From Phytohabitans aurantiacus (GTDB taxonomy: Bacteria; Actinomycetota; Actinomycetes; Mycobacteriales; Micromonosporaceae): a stretch of DNA of 64,000 nt. Both the position numbers and the translations under genes were made by a program. The DNA lies in NCBI RefSeq assembly GCF_027923225.1, contig NZ_BSDI01000024.1, positions 1 to 64,000 on the forward strand, read 5' to 3'. The notes below the pieces were generated by a model. That model saw only the letters and a program-made list of their open reading frames with translations. It did no database searches and was not told where the DNA came from. Shown here piece after piece: positions 18,898 through 26,476 of this stretch (position 1 is the stretch's first letter; each line of letters opens with the position of its first letter).

Positions 18898-19551
18898 TCA
18901 CCGGGTAGCGGGCAGGTCGATGGTGTGTGCCGAGCGGGTCGCCTTCGCGGCGAGGTAGCGCACGTTGGCGGGCGAGACGTGCACACCGGTGGGGACCCGC
19001 TCGACCACCGTCACGCCCAGCTGGTCGAGCTGCTCCTCCTTGTCGGGGTTGTTGCTCAGCAGCGTCACCCGCTCGACGCCCAGCGCGCGCAGCATCTGGG
19101 CCGCCGCGGTGTAGTCCCGCTCGTCCTCGCCGTGTCCCAGCGCGACGTTCGCCTCGTACGTGTCGAGCCCGCCGTCCTGCAGCGCGTACGCGTCCAGCTT
19201 CGCGTACAGGCCGATGCCGCGCCCCTCCTGCCGCAGGTACAGGACGAAACCGCCCGATTCGGTGATCCGCTCGACGGCCTCGCGCAGCTGCGGGCCGCAG
19301 TCGCAGCGCTCGCTGCCGAACACGTCGCCGGTCAGGCACTCGCTGTGCGGGCGTACGAGCGGGGTCGCCGCGCCGCGCCAGTCGCCGAGCCCGAGCGCCA
19401 GGTGCTCCCGCCCGTCCGCGAGCCCCTCGAACGTGAACACCCGCGCGGTGCTGGCGTACCCGTCCGGAAACCGTAGCGGTACGGTCACCTGGCGGCGGAC
19501 CGCGGCGCCCGGAGCCCGTCCGACCCCGGTGAGCTGGCGCGTTTGAAACAT
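18898..19551 (-). CDS. ribA: GTP cyclohydrolase II
   Basis: 217 aa, stand-alone GCH II. It converts GTP to 2,5-diamino-6-ribosylamino-4(3H)-pyrimidinone 5'-phosphate, formate and PPi. Zinc ligands are in HSECLTGDVFGSERCDCG; the GTP/catalytic loop is LRQEGRGIGL; NNPDKEEQL closes the site. The Tyr aligned with E. coli Tyr105 is kept (KLDAYALQD); in S. coelicolor a paralogue with Met there stops at the formylated product, so this copy should run the full reaction. No DHBP synthase domain is fused and no other rib gene is nearby. Instead it faces a RibD-type reductase and a degenerate pterin synthase, pointing to a dedicated pathway rather than bulk riboflavin. The promoter is shared with the divergent reductase. 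Confidence 0.92.
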   Translation of the reverse strand: MFQTRQLTGVGRAPGAAVRRQVTVPLRFPDGYASTARVFTFEGLADGREHLALGLGDWRGAATPLVRPHSECLTGDVFGSERCDCGPQLREAVERITESGGFVLYLRQEGRGIGLYAKLDAYALQDGGLDTYEANVALGHGEDERDYTAAAQMLRALGVERVTLLSNNPDKEEQLDQLGVTVVERVPTGVHVSPANVRYLAAKATRSAHTIDLPATR

Positions 19552-19617
19552 CGGCTCTCCCTTAACGTGAGCAAGATTGAGTACGAGTCCGGTCCGGCCC
19601 GAGGGGAGGCGCGAGCG

Positions 19618-20304
19618 GTGGTCGAGCGACCGTACGTCCTGCTGAGTTGCGGTATGTCGATCGATGGTTACCTCGACACTGCCACCGGGCAGCGATTGCT
19701 GCTATCCAACGACGCCGATTTCGACCGGGTTGACGCGGTACGTGCCGCTTCTGACGCGATCATGGTCGGCGCCGGGACGATCCGGCAGGACAACCCTCGG
19801 CTGCTCGTGCGCTCGGCGGCCCGCCGCGACGACCGGGTGGCCCGCGGCCTGCGCCCGAACCCCGTCAAGGTCACCGTCACCAGCCGCGGCGAGCTGGACC
19901 CCGCCGGGCGGTTCTTCGCCGGTGACGCCGAGAAGCTCGTGTACTGCGCGAGCGCCGCGTTCGACGCGGCCCGCGAGCGGCTCGGCGATCTCGCGACGGT
20001 GGTCGACGGCGGCGACCCGGTGGACCTGCGGCGGATGCTCGCCGACCTGAACGCTCGCGGCGTCCGCAGGCTCATGGTCGAGGGCGGCGAGCGCGTGCAC
20101 ACCCAGTTCCTCACCGCTGGCCTCGTCGACGAGTTGCACCTGGTGGTCGCGCCCTTCTTCGTCGGCGACTCCCGGGCGCCCCGCTTCGTCGGCGACGGCG
20201 CGTTCCCGTGGAGCCCGGACCACCGCGCGACGCTCGCCGAGGTACGGCAGATCGGCGACGTGGTGCTCCTGCGCTACGCACTGTCCGACCGTTTCCCCGC
20301 GTAG
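19618..20304 (+). CDS. RibD-C/DHFR-type pyrimidine reductase
   Basis: 228 aa, only the reductase half of RibD; no deaminase domain is present. Family motifs are VLLSCGMSIDGYLD, IMVGAGTIRQDNPRLLVR, LMVEGGERVHTQFL and ELHLVVAPFFVGD. Such proteins reduce the ribosyl side chain of the diaminopyrimidine made by GCH II using NADPH, or reduce related pterin-like compounds. GTG 19618 was chosen because GGGGAGG lies eight bases upstream; an upstream in-frame start would overlap ribA's start. It is divergent from ribA, and its last 31 bases overlap the convergent flippase frame. Pairing with ribA suggests they act in sequence. Confidence 0.88.
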   Translation: MVERPYVLLSCGMSIDGYLDTATGQRLLLSNDADFDRVDAVRAASDAIMVGAGTIRQDNPRLLVRSAARRDDRVARGLRPNPVKVTVTSRGELDPAGRFFAGDAEKLVYCASAAFDAARERLGDLATVVDGGDPVDLRRMLADLNARGVRRLMVEGGERVHTQFLTAGLVDELHLVVAPFFVGDSRAPRFVGDGAFPWSPDHRATLAEVRQIGDVVLLRYALSDRFPA

Positions 20305-21353
20305 GCCAGCTCCCGCCCCCCAACCCCGTGATCAGGGCGTCCCTCACGTCGTAAGAGCGACGTGAGGGACGCCCTGATCACGGGGGCCACGGAAGGCGCC
20401 ACCTGCGGCGGCGCTGCCTTCCGTGGCCGCGCCGCAGCCCAGCGGTACAGCAGCACGGCCGCGCCCGGCAGGCTGGCCACGAACGCCAGGACGCCGTAGA
20501 CGACCGCGATGGTCAGCCCCAGGGACGGGCTGAGTCCGGCCGCCCCGAACGCCCACGCGGTCACGCCCTCGCGCGGCCCCCAGCCGCCCACGCTCAGCGG
20601 CAGCACCATCGCGAGCAGCGCCATGATCATCAGTGGTGCGAGGGTGGTCAGCGGTGCCGTGGAGCCGGCGGCCCGGGCCGCGACCAGGAACGTCGCCAGG
20701 TGCCCGGCCAGCACGATCGTGGACGCGAGCACGACGCCCGGCCCGGTGGTGGGGGAGAAGAGGCCGCGCCGCACGTCGACCAGGCTGGTACGCAGGCCGC
20801 GCGCCCACCGCGACGCGCCCCGCCACGGCCGCAGCCACGCGAGCAGCCCCGCGACGGCGACCACGGCGACGAGCGCCACCACGCCGGTGTGCACATCGGG
20901 CAGCAGCCGCGTCAACGACGGTATGGGCGACGGCAGCGCGAGCAGCAGCCCCAGCCCGGCGGCGACGAACACCACCATGCCGGCGGTACGCTCCAGCACC
21001 ACCGCCCGGACGCCGCGCCCCACGTCGCCGGCCTCCTGACCGTGCCGGACCGCCCGGTGCACGTCACCGAGGATCCCGCCGGGCAGGGCGGCGTTGAGGA
21101 ACAGCGCCCGGTAGTAGTCAGCGACAGCCGTGCGCAGCGGCAGGTCGATGCCCAGGCCGCGCGCCACCAGCCGCCAGCGCCACGCGCTGAACACCGTGGT
21201 CAGCAGCCCGATCGCACCGGCCGCGAGCAGGGCGCCGCCGTCGATCACGTGGAGCCCGGAGACGAACGCGCTGGTGCCCAGCCGCCACCCCAGGAGCCCG
21301 AGGATGGCCAGCCCGCCCAGCAGTCGAACCCACGCCCACACCGTTCGCCCCAT
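20274..21353 (-). CDS. Flippase-like membrane protein (LPG synthase TM family)
   Basis: 359 aa with eight or more hydrophobic helices and the family signature ALPGGILGDVHRAVRHG near residue 90, plus VLERTAGM and the late VGGWGPREGVTAWAFG. The domain is the membrane part of lysylphosphatidylglycerol synthases and is used alone as a putative lipid or glycolipid flippase. The C-terminal ~35 residues are abnormal. The frame runs straight through palindrome R1b (encoding VIRASLTSLLRREGRPDHG) and stops inside the 3' end of the convergent reductase, so the native stop was apparently lost. Last gene of a five-gene minus-strand operon. Confidence 0.85.
   Translation of the reverse strand: MGRTVWAWVRLLGGLAILGLLGWRLGTSAFVSGLHVIDGGALLAAGAIGLLTTVFSAWRWRLVARGLGIDLPLRTAVADYYRALFLNAALPGGILGDVHRAVRHGQEAGDVGRGVRAVVLERTAGMVVFVAAGLGLLLALPSPIPSLTRLLPDVHTGVVALVAVVAVAGLLAWLRPWRGASRWARGLRTSLVDVRRGLFSPTTGPGVVLASTIVLAGHLATFLVAARAAGSTAPLTTLAPLMIMALLAMVLPLSVGGWGPREGVTAWAFGAAGLSPSLGLTIAVVYGVLAFVASLPGAAVLLYRWAAARPRKAAPPQVAPSVAPVIRASLTSLLRREGRPDHGVGGRELAYAGKRSDSA
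20328..20381. repeat. R1 54-bp palindrome, copy b
   Basis: GTGATCAGGGCGTCCCTCACG and CGTGAGGGACGCCCTGATCAC form a perfect 24-bp stem around GTAAGA-type loop bases. It differs from the other copies by an A-to-C change in one arm matched by T-to-G in the other, so pairing is preserved. Here it lies inside the C-terminal codons of the flippase frame. Confidence 0.92.
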
Positions 21354-21385
21354 GACGCCTCATACGTTGAGCCGGTCGTCCGGGT

Positions 21386-22192
21386 TCATTCCGGATCGGC
21401 CAGCAGATCGCTGTGATGGACCAGGACGCCCAACTCGCCCGCCGCGATGGCGTCGAGCCGGCGCTCCAGGTACCCCTTGGACGGCCCGACCAGGGCGGGC
21501 TCCTGCTCGCAGGCCGCGCCGACCCAGCCGCGCAGCCATTCGGCGGTGAGCGCGCCGGTCGCGGAGCCGAGCCGCCACGGGCTCGGGCTGACCCGCACCG
21601 ACACGCTCAGCTTGCCGAACGCGCCGGCCGTCGCCTCGACGGCGTCCGGCCCGAGCAGTCGCCGGCCGCCGGTGCTGCGCCGCTGGTGCGCGTTGAACGC
21701 GGCCGCCAGGTCGGCGTCGAGATCCTCGGCCGGGTCGAGGTCGACCCGGCCGGTCACCGACAGCGTCAGCAGCGCCGGGCAGCCGGCCTCGACGCACGCG
21801 GCGACCAGCCGGTCGACCTCGTCGGCGGTGAGCAGGTCGAGCAGCGCCGACGTGGTGATCAGGTCGGCACCGGCCAGGTCGGCGGCGGTCAGGGCCGTGA
21901 CGTCCGCCTGTACCGCCGAGGCGGTCACCGGCGCGGGCAGGCTCGCCGTGGCGATGCTCTCGGTGGCACGGTCGAGCAGCGCCGGGTCCTGGTCGTACAG
22001 CACCCAGTGCTGCGGGCCGTCCAGCAGCGGCGCGAGCCACCGTGCCATCGAGCCGGTGCCGCAGCCGAGGTCGCGGATCACGGGCCGCTCGACGCCGGCC
22101 AGCCGCTCGCGTACGGGGTCGAGCAGGTCGGCAGCGCGGGCGGCGGCGTCGGCCGGCTCCCGCAGCGCCAACCACTCGGGGCTGAAGCTCAT
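21386..22192 (-). CDS. Class I SAM-dependent methyltransferase
   Basis: 268 aa. The SAM site is visible as VIRDLGCGTGSMARWLAP (about 40-57), acidic VLYDQDP, then TALTAADLAGADLITTSALLDLL. Lacking any substrate-specific motif, the acceptor is unknown. The start ATG 22192 overlaps the glycosyltransferase stop (ATGA) with AAAGGA upstream, so the two are translationally coupled. Context suggests methylation of the pterin- or pyrimidine-derived product, or of its lipid or sugar conjugate. Confidence 0.87.
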   Translation of the reverse strand: MSFSPEWLALREPADAAARAADLLDPVRERLAGVERPVIRDLGCGTGSMARWLAPLLDGPQHWVLYDQDPALLDRATESIATASLPAPVTASAVQADVTALTAADLAGADLITTSALLDLLTADEVDRLVAACVEAGCPALLTLSVTGRVDLDPAEDLDADLAAAFNAHQRRSTGGRRLLGPDAVEATAGAFGKLSVSVRVSPSPWRLGSATGALTAEWLRGWVGAACEQEPALVGPSKGYLERRLDAIAAGELGVLVHHSDLLADPE

Positions 22193-23274
22193 GTCGGTCC
22201 TTTCCATAGGCGGAGGCCATCCAGTACTCCAGCCACCGCGCGCACGGTGGCGTCCCAGGTCGGCAGGGTGTCGCGGCGGGCCCGGGCGGCCGCCCGGAGC
22301 CGTTCGCGCAGGTCAGCGTCGGTCAGCCAGGCCCGCAGAGCCTCCGCCAAGGCCGCCACGTCGCCCGGCGGGACCAGCCTTCCCGGTACCCCATCAGCAG
22401 CTTGACCCAGGGCCTCCGCGACGCCGCCAACGGCGGTCGCGAGGACCGGCACGCCGCGCGCTAGGGCTTCCGTGACCACCATGCCGTAGGTCTCCGCGTG
22501 CGACGGCAGGACCAGCAGGTCGGCGGCGGCGTAGCCGGCGTCGAGCGCCGCGCCCGCGAGCGGGCCCGCGAACCGCACCCGCTCGCCCAGGCCGTGCGCC
22601 TCGACCAGCCGCCGGACCCGCGCGGTGAAGGCGGCGTCGCGGTCGAGCGCGCCCGCGAAGGTGCAGCTCCATCGGGTATCGCTCAGCGTGCCGAGCGCCT
22701 CCACCAGCACGTCCTGGGCCTTGCGCGGGGTCACGGCGGCGACGCACAGCAGCCGCCCGCCCGAGTCGGACGGGACCGCGAGCGGCGCCGGATCGACGCC
22801 CGGCGCGGCGGCGTGCACCCGGTCCGGCGCCAGCCCGTGGTGCTCGACCAGCCGCGCGGCGGTCCAGTCGCTCGTCGCGATCACGGCGGTAGCGGCACGC
22901 AGGGCGCGCCGCTCAAGAGCGTCCAGTCGCGCGGCGGCGTCCGCCCGCAGGCCGGTCTCGTCGGCGAGCGGCAGATGCACGAGTACCGCCAGCGGCAGCC
23001 GCCGGACCGCTGGCTCGACGACGTCCGGCACCCCGCACGCGACGAGCCCGTCGACCAGTACCGGCGCACCGTCCGGTATCGCGGCGAGCGCGCCCGCGAG
23101 CCGTGCCTTCTCCTCTGGGGAGGGCGATGGCCAGCCGCCTTCGACGGGCAGCTCGGTCACCCGCCAGCCGGCCGCCGCCAGGCCCGCGCACACCCGCCGG
23201 TCGTACCGGTTGCCGCCGCTCGGCGCCGCCAGGTCGTCCACGCCGCCCGGCAGGATGGCGTAGACCCTGCTCAC
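22189..23274 (-). CDS. GT4-family glycosyltransferase
   Basis: 361 aa with two Rossmann domains. The C-terminal donor-binding signature is HAETYGMVVTEALARGVPVLATAVGG (about 262-287), with the catalytic-site E at ETYGMVVTE, and VAAVTPRKAQDVLVEAL mid-protein. The N-terminus, PGGVDDLAAPSGGNRYDRRV, is the acceptor side. It is a retaining transferase of the GPGTF fold using an NDP- or GDP-sugar, cytoplasmic or membrane-peripheral. It is 19 bp downstream of the PTPS homologue and coupled to the methyltransferase. Acceptor unknown; a lipid-linked or pterin-like acceptor is suggested by the flippase and CDP-alcohol transferase. Confidence 0.9.
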   Translation of the reverse strand: MSRVYAILPGGVDDLAAPSGGNRYDRRVCAGLAAAGWRVTELPVEGGWPSPSPEEKARLAGALAAIPDGAPVLVDGLVACGVPDVVEPAVRRLPLAVLVHLPLADETGLRADAAARLDALERRALRAATAVIATSDWTAARLVEHHGLAPDRVHAAAPGVDPAPLAVPSDSGGRLLCVAAVTPRKAQDVLVEALGTLSDTRWSCTFAGALDRDAAFTARVRRLVEAHGLGERVRFAGPLAGAALDAGYAAADLLVLPSHAETYGMVVTEALARGVPVLATAVGGVAEALGQAADGVPGRLVPPGDVAALAEALRAWLTDADLRERLRAAARARRDTLPTWDATVRAVAGVLDGLRLWKGPT

Positions 23275-23293
23275 CGCTCTTGCTCGCCGGAAA

Positions 23294-23692
23294 TCACAGG
23301 CTCAGCTCGTAGCTCGCCCACGCGATATGCGACTCGTGCAGCGTCACCGTGATGCCGGTCAGGCCGCGAGCGCCCTCGCCGAGCACGCCCGCGCGCACCT
23401 TCTCGGCCAGCCGGTCGGCGACCACCTTCGCGAGGGCCTCGGTCGAGGTGTTGACGCCGGCGAAGGCGGGCTCGTCGTCCAGGTTGCGGTAGTTGAGATC
23501 GGCGAGGACGCCCGCCAGCTCGGTCGAGGCCGCCCCGATGTCGACCACGATGTTGTCGGCGTCCAGCTCGGGCCGGCGAAACGTGGCGTCCACGACGAAC
23601 GTGGCGCCGTGCAGCCGCTGCGCGGGCCCGAAGACCTCGCCCCGGAAGCTGTGGGCGACCATCATGTGATCCCGGACCGTAACGCTGAACAA
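23294..23692 (-). CDS. Degenerate 6-pyruvoyltetrahydropterin synthase homologue
   Basis: 132 aa T-fold protein. The PTPS frame is clear: VAHSF (His14), LHGATF (28-32), NTSTEALA and the C-terminal LHESHIAWASYEL Glu that anchors the pterin. Catalytic positions are lost. The Cys of CxxxHGH is Ala24, the second zinc His of HGH is Ala30, and the Asp-His pair is Asn67-Tyr68. So normal 6-PTPS or QueD chemistry is not expected, while pterin-like binding may persist. From memory, the S. coelicolor homologue SCO6650 was shown by crystallography to lack zinc and PTPS activity. TTG start with GAAGGG seven bases upstream, four bases after the dehydrogenase stop. Confidence 0.88.
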   Translation of the reverse strand: MFSVTVRDHMMVAHSFRGEVFGPAQRLHGATFVVDATFRRPELDADNIVVDIGAASTELAGVLADLNYRNLDDEPAFAGVNTSTEALAKVVADRLAEKVRAGVLGEGARGLTGITVTLHESHIAWASYELSL

Positions 23693-23696
23693 AGAT

Positions 23697-24683
23697 TTAC
23701 CCTTCCGCGTCGGGGTACGTAACTAGGTGACACAGCGCCGGCAGCTCACCGGACGCCAGGCGGGGCAGCACGTCGGGCAGCTCCGCGAAGTCGGACGCGC
23801 CCGTGATCAGCGCGTCGAAGGACGGGTCGGCGAGCAGCTCCAGGGCCAGCGCCAGCCGGTCGGCGTACGTGCGGCGACCCCGCTGGGCAGGCGACACCGT
23901 ACCCACCTGGCTGCCGCGCACCACCAGACGCCGGGAGTGGAAGTGCTCACCCAGAGGGAGGCTCACCCTGCGGTCCCCGTACCAGCTCAGCTCCACGACG
24001 GTGCCCTCCGGCGCGAGCAGCTCCAGCGACCGGGCCAGCCCCGCCTCGGTGGCGCTGGCGTGCACCACGAGGTCGCAGTCGCCGGCCGCGCCGTCCGGAT
24101 GGCTGAACGCCACGCCGAACGCGGCCGCCACCGCCGCGCGGCTCGGATCGGTGTCGACAAGCTGCACCCGCGCGCCGGGCAGCCTGGCCAGTACGCCCGC
24201 CACCGAGCAGCCCACCATGCCCGCGCCCACCACCGCGATCCGGTCGCCGACCAGCGGCGCGGCGTCCCAGGCGGCGTTCACGGCGGTCTCCACCGTGCCC
24301 GCGAGCACCGCCCGCGCCGGCGGCACCCCGTCGGGCACCACGGTGACCGCCTCGGCGGGCACGACATAGCGGGTCTGGTGCGGATACAGGCAGAAGACCG
24401 TGCGACCGCGCAGGTGGGGCAGCCCCTGCTCGACCAGGCCCACGTTGAGGTACCCGTACTTGACCGGTCCGGGGAACTCGCCCTCCTGGAACGGGGCGCG
24501 CATGGCGGCGTGCTGGTTGACCGGTACGCCGCCGCGGAACACGAGCGTCTCCGTGCCGCGGCTCACGCCCGAGTAGAGGGTGCGCACCAGGACCTCACCG
24601 GGGCCGGGCGCCGAGACATCGACGGGACGGATCTCGCCGTGGCCGGGGGAGCGGAGCCAGAACGCTCGGCCACGCAGCGTCAT
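23697..24683 (-). CDS. MDR-family (zinc-type) alcohol dehydrogenase-like protein
   Basis: 328 aa. The GroES-like N-terminal domain (PGPGEVLVRTLYSGVSRGTETLVFRG) lacks the catalytic-zinc Cys and His of classical ADH. The Rossmann site is IAVVGAGMVGCSVAGVLAR (about 150-168), followed by VDTD, a choice for NAD(H). Ser-Arg-Gly-Thr-Glu in place of the zinc Cys loop is typical of the bacteriochlorophyllide-dehydrogenase-like branch. A long in-frame extension upstream is rejected: ATG 24683 has AAAGGAAG before it and starts the homologous region. First gene of the operon that continues to the PTPS homologue, GT4, methyltransferase and flippase; divergent from the CDP-alcohol transferase. Confidence 0.88.
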   Translation of the reverse strand: MTLRGRAFWLRSPGHGEIRPVDVSAPGPGEVLVRTLYSGVSRGTETLVFRGGVPVNQHAAMRAPFQEGEFPGPVKYGYLNVGLVEQGLPHLRGRTVFCLYPHQTRYVVPAEAVTVVPDGVPPARAVLAGTVETAVNAAWDAAPLVGDRIAVVGAGMVGCSVAGVLARLPGARVQLVDTDPSRAAVAAAFGVAFSHPDGAAGDCDLVVHASATEAGLARSLELLAPEGTVVELSWYGDRRVSLPLGEHFHSRRLVVRGSQVGTVSPAQRGRRTYADRLALALELLADPSFDALITGASDFAELPDVLPRLASGELPALCHLVTYPDAEG

Positions 24684-24779
24684 CGGCTTCCTTTCCCCGA
24701 CCGGTGAACCGAACCCGGCCCGCTCTCGTTTCCCAGGTGGGCTCCGGTAACGATACGCGGCGCCCCGGACGGAGGAATC

Positions 24780-25514
24780 TTGACAGTCAGTGAACGTACC
24801 GTCGCGGCGCCGACCGTCGACGGGCCCACTATCGGTATGGCCGTCCAGTTCGTCCTGTTGGGTGCTCTCGGCGCGATCGTCGGCCTCGGTACCGCCGGCT
24901 GGCTGACGGGTACGGCGTACGCGCTGGTCACGTGTGCGCTGCTGACCCGGGCGCTGCGCCGCTCCGGCACCCACCTGCTGGGCCCGGCCAACCAGGTCAC
25001 CCTCGCACGGGCGACCCTCGTGGGCGGCGTGGCGGCACTCGTGGCGGACTCGGTCTTCACGCCAGCGTCGGTCGGGGTACTGGTCGCCCTGGCCAGCGTG
25101 GCGCTCGCCCTCGACGGCGTCGACGGCCAGGTGGCCCGGCGCACCGGCTCGACCTCGGCGCTCGGCGCGAGGTTCGACATGGAGGTCGACGCGTTCCTGG
25201 TACTGGTGCTGAGCGTCCTCGTGGCCGGCACGCTGGGCTGGTGGGTACTGGCGATCGGCGCGTTCCGGTACGTCTTCGTGGCCGCCGCGTGGGTGGCACC
25301 CTGGCTGAACGGCACGCTCCCGCCCCGCTTCTCCCGCAAGACCGTGGCGGCGGTGCAGGGGATCGCCCTGGTCGTGGCGGCGGCTGGCGTACTGCCGGGG
25401 GTGTTGGCGTTCGCGCTGGTGGGGGCGGCGCTGGCGTCGTTGGTGTGGTCCTTCGGGCGCGACGTGGTGTGGCTCTGGCACCACCGCTACACCTTGACCC
25501 CAACCCCCGCCTGA
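24780..25514 (+). CDS. CDP-alcohol phosphatidyltransferase
   Basis: 244 aa, about six membrane helices. The full catalytic motif D-G-x2-A-R-x8-G-x3-D-x3-D is present in LDGVDGQVARRTGSTSALG ... RFDMEVD (about 116-139). The family transfers a phosphoalcohol from CDP-alcohol to a lipid or inositol-type acceptor at the membrane. Start is TTG 24780 with GGAGG four bases upstream; GTG 24789 is an alternative. It is divergent from the dehydrogenase-led operon over a 96-bp promoter region, and its conserved partners suggest lipid attachment or a specialised phospholipid. Confidence 0.9.
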   Translation: MTVSERTVAAPTVDGPTIGMAVQFVLLGALGAIVGLGTAGWLTGTAYALVTCALLTRALRRSGTHLLGPANQVTLARATLVGGVAALVADSVFTPASVGVLVALASVALALDGVDGQVARRTGSTSALGARFDMEVDAFLVLVLSVLVAGTLGWWVLAIGAFRYVFVAAAWVAPWLNGTLPPRFSRKTVAAVQGIALVVAAAGVLPGVLAFALVGAALASLVWSFGRDVVWLWHHRYTLTPTPA

Positions 25515-25835
25515 CCCCCGTCCCGCGCGCATCGCGCTGTGCGCGTCCCGCTCCCGGCGCGCGCCGCGCTTCCCGCGCGCCGCGCCGCTCTCCGCGCGCC
25601 GCCCCCTCTCCCCGCCGATCAAGGGCAAACGCACGTGGTTTGATCGCTTTTCCGCGTGCGTTCGCCCTTGATCGATGCGAATGGCCTTGATCGGCGGCCG
25701 CTGCGCCGCGCGCTGGAGCGATCGGTCATGGCTGCGGCAAACGCGCGGTCCGAACCCGAGCATGCGCGGGCCTTACGCTGAATATCCACGGGCGTCGATG
25801 TTTGTGGTACGGTGGTCGCGCTTGGGGAGGCTGCC
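25515..25835. other. Intergenic region with one R2 repeat
   Basis: After the CDP-alcohol transferase stop come about 95 bp of GCGCGCC-rich low-complexity sequence, then R2 copy c (25612-25697), then about 135 bp upstream of the next gene. No gene is supportable here. Confidence 0.6.
25612..25697. repeat. R2 palindromic repeat, copy c (reverse orientation)
   Basis: Inner arms GATCAAGGGCAAACGCACG and CGTGCGTTCGCCCTTGATC pair over 19 bp with one mismatch. The outer segment GATGCGAATGGCCTTGATCGG is the reverse complement of the outer segment of copies a and b. Both ends read CCGCCGATC / GATCGGCGG, so the whole element is flanked by a matching inverted 9-mer. Confidence 0.85.
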
Positions 25836-26318
25836 ATGGCCGCGATCACCACCTGGTTACCGTTCGCGGCGCGCGCCCGGGTCGGTCCGGTGCCGTTCGC
25901 GCCCGGCGAGCGCGCCATCCACACCGCCGCCACCGCCGACGGCGCGGAGGTGGTCGCTACCGACCGCGCCCTGTATCACCGCGACCTTCGCCTCGGCTGG
26001 GAGCGCATCGCTCGCGCGACCTGGGAAGACGGCCATGGCCTGGTGTTGACCGGCTGGTCACCCGACGTCCCGCCGCGCACCGTCCTGCCGCTGCCCGCGG
26101 CAGCGCCGCTGCTCGCGCTCGCACGCGAGCGCATCGCGTGGACGACGCTGGCCATCACGCGCGTCGAGCTCGGACCGCACCGCACCGTCCGCGTGTCGGT
26201 CCGCCGCTCACCGGGTACCGGTGGCTTGTTGTGGCTCGTCGACGGCGACCCGGGCCCGGCGCTCGACGCCGCGCTCGCCCGACTCCGTGCCGATCTTCTT
26301 CCCTGGTCGCCGACCTGA
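25836..26318 (+). CDS. Hypothetical protein, PH-like beta-rich fold possible
   Basis: 160 aa, cytoplasmic, no membrane segment. The pattern GERAIHTAATADGAEVVATDRALYHRDL ... WERIARATWED is an alternating beta-strand layout like the PH-like sensor proteins common in actinobacteria. Here a short 'a-t-d-r-A-L' strand pair is followed by 'g-W-e-r-I-a-r-a-x-W'. No catalytic motif is seen. ATG 25836 follows GGGGAGG at good spacing. It stands alone between repeat DNA and the ABC exporter. Confidence 0.75.
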   Translation: MAAITTWLPFAARARVGPVPFAPGERAIHTAATADGAEVVATDRALYHRDLRLGWERIARATWEDGHGLVLTGWSPDVPPRTVLPLPAAAPLLALARERIAWTTLAITRVELGPHRTVRVSVRRSPGTGGLLWLVDGDPGPALDAALARLRADLLPWSPT

Positions 26319-26422
26319 CGGGCGAGTTCGGTCGCACCCGTGGCGGCATCGTGTCGCGCCTGGTCCGCCTCGGTGCGCTCACTCCGGAGCGGTGGCCGCC
26401 CGCGCTCGGTAACGCCAGCTGA

Positions 26423-26456
26423 TTGTGGCGCTTCATACACTTCACTAATTTGTGAA
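26423..26456 (+). promoter_or_regulatory. Promoter of the ABC/MarR operon with operator over the -10 box
   Basis: TTGTGG (26423-26428) and TAATTT (26446-26451) are separated by exactly 17 bp. The -10 is the spacer of an inverted repeat TTCAC (26441-26445) / GTGAA (26452-26456). A further half-like TTGTGA lies at about 26468. A dimeric winged-helix repressor bound here would block the -10; the MarR-like protein at the operon end is the obvious candidate. Confidence 0.6.
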
Positions 26457-26476
26457 ACGACAGTAACTTGTGAGGT

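Noticed and set aside
18898..19551. Standard riboflavin operon
   Set aside because: Only GCH II and a reductase-type gene are present; no lumazine synthase, riboflavin synthase, DHBP synthase or FMN riboswitch is seen.
25515..25611. Promoter or tRNA gene in the GC-rich spacer
   Set aside because: No cloverleaf, no -10/-35 pair, only GCGCGCC low-complexity sequence.
23697..25763. A 688-codon open frame on the minus strand
   Set aside because: Only the last 328 codons match the MDR family; the rest is Arg/Gly-rich shadow of the CDP-alcohol transferase on the other strand. An ATG with a good ribosome-binding site marks the true start.
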